Origin: Nonomuraea sp. SBT364
GTDB taxonomy: Bacteria; Actinomycetota; Actinomycetes; Streptosporangiales; Streptosporangiaceae
DNA length: 64,000 bases
Assembly: GCF_001083785.1 (NCBI RefSeq)
Contig: NZ_LAVL01000020.1
Location: forward strand, 1-64,000
Direction: 5' to 3'
The notes under the pieces were generated by a model. The model was not told the origin of the DNA. It saw only the letters and a list, made by a program, of their open reading frames with translations, and searched no databases. This document shows positions 63,941 to 64,000 of the stretch, piece by piece. A program made the position numbers and the translations under genes. Every line of letters begins with the position of its first letter. The stretch's first letter is position 1.

Positions 63941-64000
63941 GGTTCCCGCCCCCGATCCATCGCGTTGCGGCCCCGGCGCGATCGGCCGAGGTGGACGGCG

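Overview
This window looks like the chromosome of a high-GC actinomycete. Base composition is above roughly 70 percent G+C, GTG and TTG starts are common, stop and start codons often overlap as ATGA or GTGA, and the gene families fit: GlxA, TetR, MerR, HxlR and IclR regulators, a P450 with its own ferredoxin, and a LanM lanthipeptide locus. A Streptosporangiaceae-type genome such as Nonomuraea is my guess from gene style; nothing in the window proves the genus. I saw no rRNA, tRNA, CRISPR array or intact insertion sequence.

Layout. 1-13750 is a patchwork of small regulator-plus-enzyme pairs: a GlxA regulator cut by the left edge, DUF4184, GNAT, an Imm10-like protein, NmrA/TetR, AraC/MFS, an NADP-binding reductase, an HSL-type hydrolase, MerR, tautomerase/HxlR and ThuA. 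Two decayed IS630-type transposase remnants (about 4983-5102 and 8858-9037) sit among fragments of a sigma factor, a hydrolase and an HxlR regulator.

13915-19976 is a divergent catabolic locus. An IclR regulator, a family III CoA-transferase and a citryl-CoA-lyase-like protein run leftward; an aldehyde dehydrogenase and a TPP enzyme run rightward. A perfect 11-bp inverted repeat lies between them. 20087-30002 is a second catabolic locus: a rightward operon of a branched-chain-type ABC importer plus an exported beta-propeller quinoprotein with a C-terminal cupredoxin fold, facing a leftward operon of shikimate dehydrogenase, 3-dehydroshikimate dehydratase and a TetR regulator. The same 10-mer, ACGTACTAGT, lies in both promoters. 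I infer one regulon for shikimate/quinate-like compounds feeding protocatechuate.

30102-47332 is again mixed: VOC, CBS, GlxA, a Tat-exported MBL hydrolase, MFS/MarR, a secreted GH43 exo-1,3-galactanase with a ricin-type lectin domain, a hydrolase/HTH pair, an orphan solute-binding protein, a YbdK-type ligase, and a redox group (flavin monooxygenase, two CxxC carboxymuconolactone-decarboxylase-like proteins, NTF2-like, PhyH dioxygenase, ArsR, MDR oxidoreductase).

47316-55531 is a compact class II lanthipeptide cluster: precursor, LanM, ABC exporter and a berberine-bridge-type flavoprotein in one overlapping operon, with a divergent LuxR response regulator and a histidine kinase. 55598-64000 holds a ClpN/HTH pair, a TetR-controlled P450 electron chain (reductase, P450, ferredoxin), an aldo-keto reductase, a 66-residue membrane protein behind two tandem palindromes, and a LysR-divergent pair (SnoaL-like, FAD oxidase).
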